64,000 bases of DNA from Cordylochernes scorpioides (GCA_030710605.1 CP092886.1:160812000-160875999); one strand, 5' to 3'; positions 44,022 through 55,004 are shown, counted from the first letter of the stretch. Numbers and translations: made by a program. Notes: generated by a model not told the origin, from the sequence alone.

Positions 44022-44160
44022 ATATAAATCTCCGAGGATAAGTTCCTTTATTACACTTTTAACGAGTTTAAAACCCGAAATCTTGTAAACTCGTTAAAAG
44101 TGTAACACACACACACACACACACACAAAGAAACTTCAGAGATTTATATTTGATTAACCT
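44022..44160. repeat. Inverted F7-type tails with (CA)n
   Basis: AAATATAAATCTCCGAGGAT at the left and TTCAGAGATTTATATTT at the right, then ACACTTTTAACGAGTTTA and its exact complement form the stem. A (CA)n run (44,105-44,126) interrupts the right arm. Confidence 0.6.
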
Positions 44161-44495
44161 ATTTGTTGTATCTTTACCTGATGCACCTAAATGCTTTTCA
44201 AATAATAATTACTCTCTTCAACTTTAAAGATGAAGGGAGCTAGAAAAGCAAAGCTGGTTGTAATCATTCTGTAGACATAGAACAATTTCGTTATATTTCT
44301 ATAACTTATTTCTTAAAACATTGAAAATTTATCCTTTCAGTATATGGCTTTTAGTATCTTATATTTGAAAATTAAATCTATTTTTGAAAATTCTCGGAAC
44401 ACAAGGTCTTAAGGTGGTTGCTAGATGCATCTATTAAAACCATAAGTTCCTCCATTCCTTATTTGAATAGAATGATAAAATAGAACTTAACAAAA
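44160..44495. other. AT-rich DNA, no gene recognised
   Basis: No gene or repeat family recognised. Confidence 0.4.
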
Positions 44496-44499
44496 ACGA

Positions 44500-44760
44500 C
44501 CGATTATCTTAAATGCAACGATAAAATATTGAGAGGGCCTGGTTCGTTATTGTGAACTCTTCCAGTGATAAAATAAACTGACGAAACCGCTGAGAGGGTT
44601 CACCACTGATGAGCCAGGCCCTCCCAATATTTTATCATTACGTAAAGATAGAAGAGGGTATCGCTTATTAAAAAAAACATACGATAATAGATAGCTTATA
44701 ATTTTGAATACAGTTGGCGCGCTTATATGATGTAATCATGATGTGTGATAACTTTATGTA
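44500..44760. mobile_element. P1 element, inverted pair
   Basis: AAAATATTGAGAGGGCCTGG (left) faces CCAGGCCCTCCCAATATTTT (right). The centre is GACGAAACCGCTGAGAGGG, TTCACCACTGATGAGCC. The 3' side has CAGTTGGCGCGCTTATATGA, a variant of the AGATGGCG end. Confidence 0.6.
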
Positions 44761-45038
44761 ACGTACTTTTCAAGGTACAAGGGTCACCGATATTTCTTAG
44801 TTTTCATATACGCATATAAATCATAACTTAAATGTTCTCCAACTCTCGGTGAAAAACCTTCAACTTTCACATAAGATTGTAACAAAAATTATAATTTTAA
44901 AGTCATTTTGTTAAAAATAGAAGTAATGTCAATATAATTTTGAGAGTAAACAAATCAAAAGAAATAATCAATACATGCAGAAGATAATATTTTTCTTTGT
45001 GATATTAGATTCAAATAATCAATTCGAATATAGAACTA

Positions 45039-45195
45039 CACACATGGGCAATACCTAAGAAAGTGGAAGGTCATGATGTCACTTGTTATCTCGTGTGTCT
45101 TCAATAAAGGTCACCGTAATATCTTTCAGATTTATTGTCTGAATACCAATATACATGCTAAAAGTTACAACTCCCTTAAGTTTTGACCATGAATG
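45039..45195. mobile_element. Tc1-type MITE (TcM), internally deleted
   Basis: CACACATGGGCAATACCTAA at the left, CTCCCTTAAGTTTTGACC and ATGAATG at the right before TA. The left third is shorter than in other copies. Confidence 0.65.
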
Positions 45196-45199
45196 TATA

Positions 45200-45665
45200 C
45201 GCTGAAATACGGTCGCCAATTAGTAGATTTTCAAACTACAATTCTCAGTCAAATCACTTTCCAATGCATCCATCGGCTTTGATTATTTTCTTTTGTTTTT
45301 ATATGGATGAAGTACGAGCCTTTACGCAAAGAGTGTGCTCGCAATTTAAATGATTTTTTTTTCCTTTTTTGAAAAGACTTGGCGCAAAGTCTGATGTTTA
45401 TTTAAACAAAAATAAAGTCGTCTATCTTTTACGAGGTGTTTGTTTTGAGGAAGCAGCAAGTCTCGCGCTGCAGGTGAGCTACGGTCGCCTCACAGACTCT
45501 TGGTTTTTATGGATTTCTCAAATATTCAGTATTTTTATTTTGTAAGATCTGAACTTTTAAATGTTGGTGTTATATATGCTAATGGGAATATTGAGAGATA
45601 AATAAGACTATTTATATATGTGTGTTATATACTTTTTATTTAGAGGTATTTTATAGATAGCTCTA
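45200..45665. other. AT-rich DNA, no gene recognised
   Basis: 45,440-45,510 is slightly GC-rich; no feature is supported. Confidence 0.4.
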
Positions 45666-45671
45666 TTTTTA

Positions 45672-46198
45672 CACTCATGGACAAAACATAAGAAATTTGT
45701 ACCTTATATCGGGATTCAGAATATAACTCTGAAAGATATTTGATATGCAATGACCTTTTTGAAGATACACGAGATACCCAAGAGTGAATAAAAATTATCT
45801 CTGTCTCCGGGGGTCGGTGGAAGGATGGTCTAAACCGTTGGTTTTCGACCGCTACGACCCGGGATCGAATCCCGTGCGCGCATTGGGCACTTTTTTCTAT
45901 TTAAAATGTGAAAAATGCTCCAAAGGCCTTGGATTCTTGCAAAAGTCCAACCCCACCAGTGAGTGCAAGTAGCCAAACGGGGATCTGGCACATTTTTAAG
46001 TGCAAAAGTCGAACTGCTTTTCACATGTGTAGACATATAGTGCATTTACAGTAAAAGCAGTCGCCAATTTCTACCCACGATGATTATCATGGTCTGTACC
46101 AAGAGTACTAGGAATAATAATATATTTTCTCCTCCAAAAATAAAAGACGACTGGAGACTTCAACGAATCTCTACTTTCTCAAGTTTTGTCCATGAGTG
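45672..46198. mobile_element. Tc1-type MITE (TcM) split by a SINE
   Basis: Ends CACTCATGGACAAAACATAA and AAGTTTTGTCCATGAGTG, each beside TA. The left and right thirds match TcM; the centre (about 45,808-46,110) is a SINE. The target site therefore predates the SINE. Confidence 0.85.
45808..46110 (+). mobile_element. tRNA-headed SINE, best copy
   Basis: Head GGGGTCGGTGGAAGGATGG with an A-box-like region, GGTTTTCGACCGCTACGACC, B box GGGATCGAATCCC, then CATTGGGCACTTTTTT. Body: CACCAGTGAGTGCAAGTAGC, AAAGTCGAACTGCTTTTCAC, ATGTGTAGACATATAGTGCA. End: CTACCCACGATGATTATCAT then GGTCTGTACC, without poly(A). An internal RNA polymerase III promoter is implied by the two boxes. Short frames of 62 and 71 codons across it are not genes. 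Confidence 0.85.
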
Positions 46199-46204
46199 TA
46201 TATG

Positions 46205-46555
46205 ACGATTACTAACCAATTTATAGGAAGATTAGTCTCTCTCCCTCTTTCTGTAAATATATTTAAACATATCCTTTAGGTAATTTGCAAACTAATACTA
46301 ATACACTTCCCCCTTCTCTATTTGTTGAGTATTGAATTCCACAACATGTCTTAATAACACAAAGTAGTATTTCTTATGTATAAGGCTATTGATGTTGTCC
46401 CAAAGTAAATAGATGAATATTATATTAATATATTTAGATAAAACCTGCGCGCCTACTTGTGATTTATTAGAAGTTAAATGTCACTAAATATTGAAATGTC
46501 TATCTGAGTATATAGATAATCTTATAAAGATAGAAATGTTGCCGGGAGGACATTG
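46205..46555. other. AT-rich DNA, no gene recognised
   Basis: No feature is supported. Confidence 0.4.
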
Positions 46556-46557
46556 AC

Positions 46558-46860
46558 CTAAAGATAGATGGCTACATCTACCGTCAAAACAAACGATGGG
46601 CCATCTACTAACCGTCTCTGCCCTCTATACGAATCAGCGACAAACAGCCGCAACATTAGTTTTGGAAAATTCAAACTCCCTTGTTTATGTCATAAAACCA
46701 AAGCTCGCCCTCGACTGAGAAAGGCGACAAAGATAGGTGTTTATAATTTGTCAGAACTGGCGTTGTGGTTTTGTCGTCGACTCTGCTAGATGGAAGAAAT
46801 GGTCAATCGATGGCGCGGTTTTTGCATCTCTTCTAACGGAAGAGAGAGACCTATTTTTTA
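46558..46860. mobile_element. F11-like element, hammerhead lost
   Basis: AGATGGCTACATCTACCGTC at the left and TGGTCAATCGATGGCGCGGT at the right are the inverted F11 ends, and CAGAACTGGCGTTGTGGTTT matches the other copies. The CTGANGA/GAAAC core is not found. Confidence 0.5.
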
Positions 46861-46864
46861 TATT

Positions 46865-47430
46865 TTAGAGTGTGTAGTCGAAAATTTGAATATTTTAGTT
46901 ATGGTATTATATAGGATATGTTTGTATATATATATATATACTCTTTAAAAGAAGCTTGGAAATGAAAGTTTGAAGAGAGTGAGCGCAGAAGATTCCTCGA
47001 CCCGCTATTTAAATGGAAGGATTCCTCGAGGCAAACACCCGGCTTGAGTGGAGGTATTTTAAGGAATAAACTTTTTCTCAAAGATTGCTGCAATCTCTAA
47101 AAAGGTTTTAATTTTTTCACATCGGATGGGGATTTAATGTTCCTATTTACTGGTTTCCAAACCGTATTTACATTACGCTTCTGATAAATATCTCTCTTCT
47201 TTTTATTTTCTCCTTTTCGTTCTTTTTACTACATACCTCCCTCCTCCTTTCTTATCTTTATTATTCAAATACATAACTATATGAAGTATATTGACTAGAT
47301 ATTTTATTTTTTAATATTTTATCGAAATTTTATATTGATAAAAACTGAGCAGCTTTCTCCCTTTTTTAGAAAACTTTATAAAACGTGAAGTTCGTCCGTG
47401 GAACCAGACAGGGTGTGTTGACTTTTATTC
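46865..47430. other. AT-rich DNA, no gene recognised
   Basis: 46,960-47,060 has a GA-rich part; no gene seen. Confidence 0.4.
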
Positions 47431-47439
47431 CTCTTAATT

Positions 47440-47745
47440 CGATAAAATAATCCCTTGTATCAATATTAAGGTGGAAGGATTAGGCTTCCAGGGATAAGTT
47501 TCTTTAAAACTTTAATTCCGATCTCTAGCTTTCGGGCATGAAAACCCTTCAACAGGAGAAAATACGATAGAATAAATCGGCAATAGGACATTCGATATAA
47601 TACACAATCTCTATTAACGATTTATTCTATCGTGATTTCTATTGTAGAACGGCTTTCATTCCTAAAAGCCAGAGATATGTATCAATTAAAAAAAAAGAAA
47701 CGTATCCCTGGAAACCTTATGTTTACATCTTGAGATTATTTACCA
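47440..47745. mobile_element. F7 tails, head-to-head
   Basis: Outer words TAGGCTTCCAGGGATAAG and CGTATCCCTGGAAACCTTA face each other. The minus arm has CTGTTGA (47,555-47,549), one A, a GGG...CCC hairpin, GAAA (47,533-47,530), AGCT and A, with four stem I pairs (TCTC before the core, GAGA after the cut). The plus arm (47,640-47,680) is decayed. Confidence 0.65.
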
Positions 47746-47889
47746 TTGTTGCTAGGTCTGAGAGATATATCAAACTCCTGGTTTATAGGTTGTTGAGATC
47801 AATTGAAGAAGGTCTCCAATAATAATATTTATATTTGTGTTGTGAAATTGTGATTAATTGTTTTGATAGCTTCCCAGTTAGTTATAGGA

Positions 47890-48705
47890 TTATTTTAATA
47901 TGGTATAGGGAATATTGCATTATGGTATAGGGAATATTGCATATGTGATAGGTAATATTGCATATGTGATAGGGAATATTGCATATGTGATAAGGAATAT
48001 TGCATATGTGATAGGTAATATTGCATATGTGATAGGGAATATTGCATATGTGATAGGTAATTTTGCATATGTGATAGGGAATATTGCATATGTGATAGGG
48101 AATATTGCACATGTGATAGGGAATATTGCATATGTGATAGGGAATATTGTATCTGTGATAGGGAATATTGTATCTGTGTATAGAGAATATCGTATCTGTG
48201 TATAGAGAATATTGCATATGTGTATATAGAATATTGTATATGTGTATAGAGAATATTGCATATGTGTATATAGAATATTGTATATGTGTATAGAGAATGT
48301 CGTATCTGTGTATAGAGAATATCGTATCTGTGTATAGAGAATATCGTATCTGTGTATAGAGAATATTGCATATGTGTATAGAGAATATCGTATCTGTGTA
48401 TAGAGAATATTGCATATGTGTATATAGAATATTGTATATGTGTATAGAGAATATCGTATCTGTGTATAGAGAATATCGTATCTGTGTATAGAGAATATCG
48501 TATCTGTGTATAGAGAATATCGTATCTGTGTATAGAGAATATTGTATCTGTGTATAGAGAATATCGTATCTGTGTATAGAGAATATTGTATCTGTGTATA
48601 GAGAATATTGTATCTGTGTATAGAGAATATCGTATCTGTGTATAGAGAATATTGTATCTGTGTATAGAGAATATCGTATCTGTGTATAGAGAATACTGTA
48701 GGTTG
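47890..48705. repeat. 21/22-bp minisatellite
   Basis: Left third (to about 48,175): 21-bp unit GATAGGGAATATTGCATATGT. Right two thirds: 22-bp unit GTATAGAGAATATCGTATCT plus GT, with alternating variants (TCTGTGT/ATGTGTGT, CG/TG). The units have no stop codons on the minus strand, so frames of 158-283 codons arise as artefacts; the 22-bp period makes the peptide repeat every 22 residues through all three frames. Confidence 0.95.
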
Positions 48706-48707
48706 GC

Positions 48708-48830
48708 CTATGATCAATTGGAGAAAGAAACATTTTAATCTTCAGAATTCTCTACACGACGTTTCGGCGATCCCACTGTTGTTCTTCTCAAGGTAGAAAG
48801 GTTGACAGTGCGACGCCAAAATTTCAGATA
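48708..48830 (-). mobile_element. F6 tail with hammerhead-like motif
   Basis: Minus strand: CTTGAGAAGAACAACAGTGG, then ATCGCC and GAAACGTCGTG (48,765-48,755). The GAAACGTC end is canonical, the core word is altered and stem II is weak. It directly abuts the minisatellite. Confidence 0.45.
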
Positions 48831-48834
48831 CTAA

Positions 48835-50095
48835 TGTTTGGAGTTTGATAGAAGATTCTTTCTCTAATTAAGATCCACATACCTAACTAGAAATATACTT
48901 AAGTTATGCTGTCACAATATTCTGTCATAATTATTATAGAGAGCTGGTGTTTTTAAATGTTCGCTTAGAAGCCTAAGTCGAAAGATTTGTATCCCTTACA
49001 GGCATATCATTGTTTCAAAAAAAATTCTTTACTCAGCAAATCTGTTTCGTCCTATTTAGCATGAGCATCATGCACTTCCTGTTTAGTTTTCTGATAAAGA
49101 AAAGTTTATATAAATATTAGATTTCAGAAAAACCGTAAAGTTCAATATATATGCTCTCTATTTATATATACCATGCAAATTGCTTAATTTATTTGACTAT
49201 GCCTATATCTAGTGACATAATTAAACAGAAGCTAGTTATGAAAATGGACTGAGTAATACTTATTATTTTGAAACGAACCTTTATGAAAGAGGCATTTTCT
49301 CTACTGGGGTAAACGAGAGTCTTACTCCTTAAATCTACTCCATAACTCTGAGCGCAGGTTTAATCCTAGATCTCACAATAACTTTGCTCCAATCCGTGGC
49401 AGATTTCCATCTGCCTGATCCACCTTAAACTGATCTCACCATGACCTACAATCCTTCCACTGAATCTCTGTAGCTGGCCTTCCTTCGACAATCTGAATAA
49501 CAACTTATAAATACTCCCTGGACGCTTGTATCTTCTCTAGTTTAGTTGATAAAATAATTCTATTTGTGATTGGTGCGAGAAACAAGTACTCTTGCAGTAT
49601 ATATGATGAGCCATCATTATGTTCTAAGTAGCCGTCTAAGGGTTGGTTTAGATGTGCAGATACTCGGTTTTATAAAATCTTAACTGATTATTTAATGAAA
49701 GTGATTTGCTGGTTGGAATTTCGTTTGAAAAAGATACAGCTACATAAACCATTATTCTTCCAGACGTTCTTTTACTCTCTGTTAACCTTCTCGGTGGAAT
49801 CATCATTCCCCATAGGCGAATGATAGGTAGTCACTGACACGTCGGGAATAAAATAAAAGAGTGGTTTATGATTCTTTTAAAAATGGTTACGTTCTGTTGC
49901 ATATGCGTGTTGATAAGATGTAAATGATACTGGGGGAAAGTATGATTTGTAAAATTATAAAATATCATGTTACGCAATTCTCGTTTCTTTATTCACGTGT
50001 AGGTTGTCGCTTTCAAGCGAGAGCTGTTCTGCGAGGCCTAAAACAACTATAATGACAACAACGGGAATCTCAGGATATCATTGCTAAGAAGACAC
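48835..50095. other. AT-rich DNA; worn F5-like tail
   Basis: 49,300-49,510 is GC-richer without a credible frame. 49,705-49,810 (GGTTGGAATTTCGTTTG, CCATTATTCTTCCAGACGTT) resembles the F5 tail at 30.6 kb. No gene seen. Confidence 0.35.
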
Positions 50096-50109
50096 AAACA
50101 GTGAAAGCG

Positions 50110-50265
50110 CGAGTTTCTTTGTTGAAGAGCTACGAGCTTGGCGAGCTTTCGGACAATAAATTCCTTCAACAGGCTGTAATACACATTAAATCCTGTTGAA
50201 GGACGTATTGTCCGAAAGCTCGCCAAGCTCGTAGCTTTTTAATAAAGAAACTCGTCCCTTTTACC
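50110..50265. mobile_element. F7 tails, tight head-to-head pair
   Basis: GAGCTACGAGCTTGGCGAGC and its complement form arms of about 50 bp. Minus motif: CTGTTGA (50,172-50,166), A, GGA...TCC, GAAA (50,150-50,147). Plus motif: CTGTTGA (50,193-50,199), A, GGAC-GTATT-GTCC, GAAA (50,214-50,217). The stem changes GGGC/GCCC to GGAC/GTCC on both sides relative to the 24-kb copies. Confidence 0.7.
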
Positions 50266-50269
50266 TTTG

Positions 50270-51145
50270 ATATATCTTCTTAATAATTATAATAATTTAT
50301 AATGGTAAACCTACTTACGGAATGTAGTAAGGTGAGATCGGCGATTGAAATAGACCCGATCTTATGGCAGGAAAATAACGTATTTATACCAGAAATGAAA
50401 TATTCCTCGAAGCTCAAAAGAAATGGATAATCAAATGCCAAATTAACCCCGCGCTAATGACCTTCTTATATCTTTGTTTGTTTTTTTATGGGCGGCCTCA
50501 GTTTAATTCTGGAAATGTCTAATTATTCTCCATCGACTCCGTGGCGACAAGCCACTGGTTGCCGCGGATATAGCTATCTGAAACGATTAAACTAAACGTT
50601 TAAAATATAAAAATATTTTATTTTTAATATTTAAAAAGAAACTCATTGTGAGAAAATATTTTTATATTTTAAAACGTTCTCACAATTTTACAATACTTTT
50701 ACAATATTTTTATATTTTTAAACGTTTTTCACAATATTATCATGAATAAACTAAACGTAGGAAGCTGAATAAAAATATAAATTTAAATTTATTAAACAAT
50801 TATGCTAGAGCAATCTAGAACATTCTTATGTAAGTAATATTCAATTTATAAAATACGAAACTTATTGAGAAGGTTATTAGCTGGTTCAAAAGTTTTTGGT
50901 GTGTTGAGAAATATTAAATTACTACACCTAAATATATATTTATTGTTGTTGTTGTTTTTTACTTTCTCGACGCTTCGTCGGCGCTCCATCACCTTAACCG
51001 CGATGACAGATGCCACATAGCCGAACATTATAAGTGCTTATCGCATCGGTCTTGCAGGGATCTCTTTAGCACTTAAATAATAAATATTTATAAAATAAAG
51101 GGAAGTATAATATATTTCTATTTGAGAGAAGAACAAATATATATA
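50270..51145. other. AT-rich DNA, no gene recognised
   Basis: A cluster of CAATATTTTTATATTTTTAA-type words at 50,600-50,745 forms a worn inverted or tandem repeat. No gene seen. Confidence 0.4.
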
Positions 51146-51147
51146 TA

Positions 51148-51425
51148 AAGAAGGCATCTCCTGACCACGAGCACATGTGCTTTTTAGATGGTCAGGAGAT
51201 GCCTTCTTTATTTTTAATATCAACACCTGACCCACCTATCTTTTTTTCCATTGTTTTTTCATATATACATTAAAAATAAAAAAGGCATATCTTGACCATG
51301 GGAACATGAACTTTTTAGGTGGCAGAGCGTCATCTAGTGGAACAGAAATCAATTAAACGTTGATTTAGCCTATTCCCTGTTATTTGGCAAACCCATTTCT
51401 TGATAAATCAAGAAAAGCCATCCAC
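51148..51425. mobile_element. F1 tails: mini-hairpin plus third tail
   Basis: AAAGAAGGCATCTCCTGACC ... AGATGG and its complement are separated by almost no loop (51,148-51,215). The sequence continues into GTTGATATTAAAAATAAAG-complement, matching the left flank of the 2.5-kb pair. A further tail at 51,280-51,425 (AAGGCATATCTTGACCATGG, CATCTAGTGGAACAGAAATC) follows. Confidence 0.6.
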
Positions 51426-51429
51426 GATT

Positions 51430-53240
51430 TTTTAAAATTATTTTTACACACATATATATATATTATAAATGTGGTATAATATAAATACCCCACTGCATCC
51501 TAATTCAGCTGGCTTGTCCTCTACTGCCCTACCAACGGCGCGGGGAAAGACCAAAGGTCTGGCAGTATATCAACCAGATATCCACACTCTCAGTTTCCAT
51601 AGGATTACGTGGGAGAGATAAAGTTGAAGGAACATCACTCATGTCAACCATTTCTCCCGAGATTTGTCAAATTATATAAAGTTTACTGTGGTGTTTATAA
51701 AATAAATTAGGATAATTCATTTAGAACAGTATATATATATGTCGTGAAATAGCCCCCTATATCACTATATATATAATGGTAAATACAAAGATAAAATCTA
51801 TTATGGCAAACGACGCGAAGGCGCATCCAATCCTTCCTATTAAATTAATCGTAAGTTTGTACCATAATTCGCCTTACAAGCAATTGGATGTTGTTGACTT
51901 ACGCCTAATTTGATTAGGGCATTTGGGCCTTGCACTCTGGTCATTTAAAATGCAAATTTAGGATTAGAATCACTAAATATCATTAGCGTTCGTTTCGATG
52001 GCTGGTTACAACACTTCGCGTGATGTGTGTTTGCCATCATATTTTAATATGTAGTTGTAGGAGAAAAAGTGTGTGTGATTTAGTGGATATAATCCAAACA
52101 GTATTTTCATATTTATTGGAGTGTTCAAATTTAATCAAGTAATTTTTAAATTGCTTTTATATATATATTTGTGATATAATTTTAATCAAGATTTTTCTTT
52201 CTCTATTTGTTTTGAAATGTTTTCCTATTGGTTGCTAGGGGCTTAGAATAATAAACTCTAACAATAGATTAAAAAGCCCGGGAACCGCGGGAGCGCCGAA
52301 GGGCAGCTACTTCGTGTGTTATGTAACGATAAAATATAATTAGAATTGTGTAACCATAAATATATCGAAGAGATGAATTTTAAATATATCAAATATAATA
52401 TAGTTAGTGAATAATTAATTAAATATTAAATTATCGCTGATTAAATAAATTAATTAGACACTGAATTGAATTGATCCTACTACTGTTTCATGTACCTTGT
52501 TAATAATAATTATTATAAATAATTTTGGTTGATCTCTGCGTAACAAGTATTATATAATTAATAAATAAAGATTCGTTCATTTTAATTGGACGAGTCCTCG
52601 TCATCACTACCGTAATAATATGTCTATATATCGCAAATTTGGAGGATCAGAAAGCAATTCCCCGTCAAGAGATCAGCTGTGATAACAATTCGCCATTTGC
52701 TCTATTGGTAAAAGTAGTGAAAAGCAGGCCCAATGCATTGGCTTTTCACAAATTCTGGAGAACAGCACACTCAATAGGCTTAACACAGAATGTGAACCCA
52801 ACCTGAAGAAAGGTTGATGTTATTATCCACTTTCTGTAGATATAGTTGCTTCTGTTTACCTATCTAGGAGTACCTGTATAGGACGAGAGTCCTTAATAAA
52901 GGCTTGTTGTTGTAAATATCACATAAATTTGATAGAAGAATGTAATTATGTACCAGAACGGGGTATTTACTCCCTTTAACCGCTTAATCAGCTTTCTTAT
53001 CTCCTCTCACAAGATGCTAAGAAACGGAAGTATGTAGATCTTGTACTGATAAGTACCATAGTCCGAAAGCATAGTATGATGGTAGTTAGGTTTTTTTTTT
53101 GTCCGAATTTGCTAAATCTGGTGTTATGGTACATTCTATCATCGAATTCTGCGCAGGGAGGATAAGTAAATTGCATTGTTGCGAAGCTTTTTTATCTGGA
53201 AGGTGCACTCTATGCACATATAATACATTTATATAAATAT
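51430..53240. other. AT-rich DNA, no gene recognised
   Basis: 51,490-51,670 is GC-richer (CCAACGGCGCGGGGAAAG) without a credible frame. 52,200-52,320 contains GAAAAGCCCGGGAACCGCGG and ACTTCGTGTGTTATG, which may be a fragment of the Helitron-like family. Otherwise nothing. Confidence 0.35.
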
Positions 53241-53244
53241 CTAT

Positions 53245-53762
53245 AATCCATCTACTTATATAATTGCCTTATTCTGTCTGTGTGAAGTTCACTGTGTGAA
53301 GTTCACGGATAGATTTTGGTCAGAATGGATAAAATAAAAAAAGTGTCAAGGGATGGGAATCGAACCCACGACCTTCCGCTTACCGGGCAGATGCCATGAC
53401 CACTAGGCTACCCTGGACATATTTTTCCGTTCATAAAGTTAATATATAAATGCAAAAAAAAAATCGAAATGATGAAATCTTTATGAAAATTCACATTTTT
53501 ATTTTTATATTTTCAAGACACACACAGTTTGGGGCGGGACGTTTCACAAGAGAGACATCCACGGCGCCAATTTATAATTGTAACGAATAGTATTTTAATT
53601 AAAACATTTTAAAAACACACAGTTTGGAACGGGACGTTTCACAAGAGTGACATCCATGGCGCCAATTTATAATTGTAACGAATAGTATTTGAATTAAAAC
53701 GTTTTTAAAATATATACGCACTCGGGTAAAACCCGGGCGTTTCCCGGGCCATTCGTCTAGTT
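53245..53762 (+). mobile_element. Helitron-like element (HINE) with tRNA-like insert
   Basis: Starts near TCCATCTACTTATATAATTG and ends with the GC hairpin GGGCGTTTCCCGGG and CCATTCGTCTAGT. Before the end there are two tandem units of about 90 bp (ACACAGTTTGG-GCGGGACG-TTTCACAAGAG, GGCGCCAATTTATAATTGTA), a common feature of such elements. A direct duplication GTGTGAAGTTCACTG lies near the start. No coding part. Confidence 0.65.
53345..53417 (-). pseudogene. tRNA-like sequence (Thr-GGU-like loop)
   Basis: 73 nt on the minus strand: acceptor TCCAGGG with CCCTTGA (one mismatch), A box TAGCCTAGTGGTCATGG, anticodon arm TCTGC with GCGGA around loop CCGGTAA, T arm GTGGG with CCCAT around B box GGTTCGATTCC. 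The anticodon would be GGU (Thr), which is unusual in animal nuclear tRNAs, and position 33 is C instead of the invariant U. I read it as a tRNA-derived sequence carried by the Helitron-like element. Confidence 0.6.
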
Positions 53763-53764
53763 CA

Positions 53765-53985
53765 ATATATGAGGTTAAAAAGAATTTATGTAGCTATCTG
53801 TAGTATAACAACGATTATATATTCCATTTAAATAACACTATGGTAATTGCCTAGATAATAGAATCATCCATTCACTAGCATCATACAATAACTCTACTGA
53901 AGTATGAATCTATAACAAATATGTTTGGTATTATGTTTCTTTATATATTTAATATAAAATATTCTCTAAAGATACTTTATATATA
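53765..53985. other. AT-rich DNA, no gene recognised
   Basis: Nothing identified. Confidence 0.4.
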
Positions 53986-53989
53986 CTGA

Positions 53990-54345
53990 AATAAGAAAAT
54001 TATTAGATGAGAGTGCTTGGCTCATCGGTGGTGAACCCTCTTAGCAGTTTCACCAAATTTATCTCCAGACCGCTCTATTCTTGGATTGGCTTTCTTATAT
54101 AACCTGCATTTACTATGGAAGGCTGATTAGGAGCATTTAGGAATCCTATGGACATATGCTTATATAACTGCAGACCTATTCGCAATATAATTTTTAAACA
54201 CCATTTTTAACATAGCGCCATCTATCAATGAAAATTCTAAACATTTTAAACGCTATTTATATTTAACGAAACCTCTGGGAAGGTTTACCACTGATGAGCC
54301 ATTCCCTCTCCCTTTCAATATTTAATCATCGAAGGATAAGAGTGA
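53990..54345. mobile_element. P1 element, wide inverted pair
   Basis: Left core: GAGTGCTTGGCTCATCGGTG, GTTTCACCAAATTTATCTCC, CAGACCGCTC (minus orientation). Right core: ACGAAACCTCTGGGAAGGTT, CCACTGATGAGCC (plus). CGCCATCT at 54,217 lies between the arms. Confidence 0.6.
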
Positions 54346-54349
54346 TATA

Positions 54350-55000
54350 GAAATCATTTTAATTATATATATATTAAAAGAAAATAGGGTTTAAAATAAT
54401 TTTATAATTTTTATCATTATAGGCAAGGTATCTGTAGAGAATATTTTATAATAAATACTATAAGAAACATATTGCCAGAAATAATCGTTAGAAATTTATC
54501 GACAGATATGTGGCGATTGAAAAATTATAATTGTGATGTTCTAATAAATGGTTTACTTAAACCTTTTTTAAATATTTTATTTCCAACATTCCGGCGACGC
54601 GCTGTTGGCTACTTCAAGGAAACCTATTTTGTTTATGGGGTTACTTTTATCTAAACTATGCATGATTTGGTATTTAAAAACGCATTGCAGGCTCTAGATG
54701 CTTTTTAAATATAAGATCATTCATAATTTAGTTTCAAGAAATCATTATTGAAATAAATTTCTTTGAAAAGGGCAATAGCGGGTTGCGAAACCTCAAGAAC
54801 AAATTTTTGCAAAAAAAGTTAAATTAAATCTTATTATAAAGCCAACCTACAGCATAATCATTTCCATAACTAGCTAGGTATATAGATATGTTATGATAAA
54901 TATAAAAATATATTATTTGAGATAGAATTTGAGAAAGTTGTTTAGGGACACATGAGTATGTTTGTGATATTGCTTATTGCAGTCGTGGTAAAATAATAAA
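54350..55000. other. AT-rich DNA, no gene recognised
   Basis: Short frames only; no gene seen. Confidence 0.4.
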
Positions 55001-55004
55001 ATAT

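Noticed and set aside
44570-44620. P1 core as a hammerhead: TGGCGAAAC ... CTGATGAGCCA with complementary CTGGC/GCCAG arms
   Set aside because: The order GAAA before CUGAUGA would need a type II fold with closed stems I and III, but only about 19 nt lie between the two words, too few for both hairpins and a cleavage site. TCACC-ACT-GATGA is explained as a simple hairpin. Reading the words in type I order across the arm gives no stem II next to GAAA.
47882-48733. Long minus-strand open frames (158-283 codons) with a YSLYTDTIFSIHRYD-type peptide repeat
   Set aside because: They follow directly from a stop-free 21/22-bp minisatellite, are open in several frames, and lack any start context or non-repeat part.
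53345-53417. Functional tRNA-Thr gene
   Set aside because: C at position 33, an acceptor mismatch, the unusual GGU anticodon and the position inside a Helitron-like element argue for a tRNA-derived relic.
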